Shown here: in pieces, positions 63,744-64,000 of the stretch
How the letters are laid out: every line of letters starts with the position of its first letter
Position numbering within the stretch: the stretch's first letter is position 1
Origin: Gammaproteobacteria bacterium
GTDB taxonomy: Bacteria > Pseudomonadota > Gammaproteobacteria > Chromatiales > Chromatiaceae
Direction of reading: 5' to 3'
DNA length: 64,000 bases
Assembly: GCA_020445335.1 (NCBI GenBank)
Contig: JAGRGU010000065.1
Coordinates: 18,996-82,995, forward strand
Made by a program: the position numbers and the translations under genes
Notes under the pieces: model-generated
The model's database searches: none
What the model saw: the letters and a program-made list of their open reading frames with translations, nothing else
Told to the model about the DNA's origin: nothing

Positions 63744-64000
63744 TCAAGCCAGCGCCGCGAACGACTCCGTGGCTGCGGCGACGGTGGCGTCGATCTCCGC
63801 CTCGCCATGGGCTGCCGAGACGAAGCCTGCTTCGTAGGCGGAGGGTGCGAGATAGACCCCACGCTCAAGCATGGCGTGGAAGAAGTGCTGGAAACGCTGC
63901 TGGTCGCAGGCGGTGGCCTGGCGATAGTCGGTCACCTTGGTGGCGTCGGTGAAAAAGAGCCCGAACATGCCGCCGACCTGGTTGCTGGTCAGCGCGATTC
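63744..64000 (-). CDS. hemL: Glutamate-1-semialdehyde aminotransferase, C-terminal part
   Basis: The last 85 residues of HemL, running off the window edge. It reads [16 protein letters not shown], then [20 protein letters not shown] and [17 protein letters not shown], as in HemL of heme and tetrapyrrole synthesis. Stop TGA at 63746-63744. The catalytic Lys lies outside the window. Confidence 0.9.
   Translation of the reverse strand, partial: IALTSNQVGGMFGLFFTDATKVTDYRQATACDQQRFQHFFHAMLERGVYLAPSAYEAGFVSAAHGEAEIDATVAAATESFAALA

Overview
The window is about 64 kb of G+C-rich bacterial chromosome, densely packed with genes on both strands. Gene content points to a Gammaproteobacterium, probably a Chromatiales-like or sulfur-oxidiser-type lineage. 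The main clues are the miaB-phoH-ybeY-corC-lnt order, a FabR regulator divergent from a desaturase, mpl-ubiX, and a phasin. I cannot name a species. I see no tRNA or rRNA gene, CRISPR array, insertion sequence or prophage.

Layout. 1-3.4 kb: the end of an unidentified gene with a strong hairpin, a LytS-type membrane sensor kinase and a small secreted protein. 3.5-10.3 kb: the Anbu cassette, with a proteasome-like Ntn hydrolase divergent from a transglutaminase/DUF2126 protein, a circularly permuted ATP-grasp and an alpha-E protein. 10.3-18.5 kb: a DUF2189 membrane protein, a QEGLA-motif (MATCAP-like) metallopeptidase homologue, an AEC transporter, a Gly/Asp-rich small protein, lgt coupled to an acyl-ACP synthetase/ACP/PlsC fusion, and a 73-residue protein. 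18.7-25.2 kb: a CHASE hybrid kinase, a 34-residue membrane protein, gltA, an acyl desaturase divergent from fabR, and a 53-residue membrane protein. 25.3-34.2 kb: three lipoproteins including an M48 protease with TPR-like repeats, a TIR-domain protein with an unfamiliar N-terminal domain, a REC-GAF-PAS-GGDEF-EAL protein, a response regulator and its kinase.

34.4-41.4 kb is the most striking region. It is a compact minus-strand operon for 2-aminoethylphosphonate (AEP): PEP mutase fused to a nucleotidyltransferase, phosphonopyruvate decarboxylase, AEP transaminase, a LicC/PntC-type nucleotidyltransferase, and a sulfatase-fold membrane transferase. A LicD-family transferase gene is divergent from it. 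Together they read as a pathway that makes AEP, activates it as CMP-AEP and attaches it to a cell-surface molecule.

41.6-47.2 kb: a tiny Cys-rich protein translationally coupled to potABCD (polyamine uptake), followed by an ABC-2 exporter pair. 47.2-52.2 kb: an ornithine carbamoyltransferase with unusual motifs, a PyrB-PyrI fusion, a membrane-anchored coiled-coil protein, a phasin and a helix-hairpin-helix protein. 52.6-64 kb: housekeeping genes for tRNA modification, ribosome maturation, lipoprotein N-acylation, RNase D, murein recycling (mpl), flavin prenylation (ubiX), a DedA-PAP2-LssY fusion, and the 3' end of hemL.

Many adjacent genes overlap by 1-17 bases, which supports operon structure and start choices. 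All functional calls come from recognising motifs and family patterns by eye; no database search was run.
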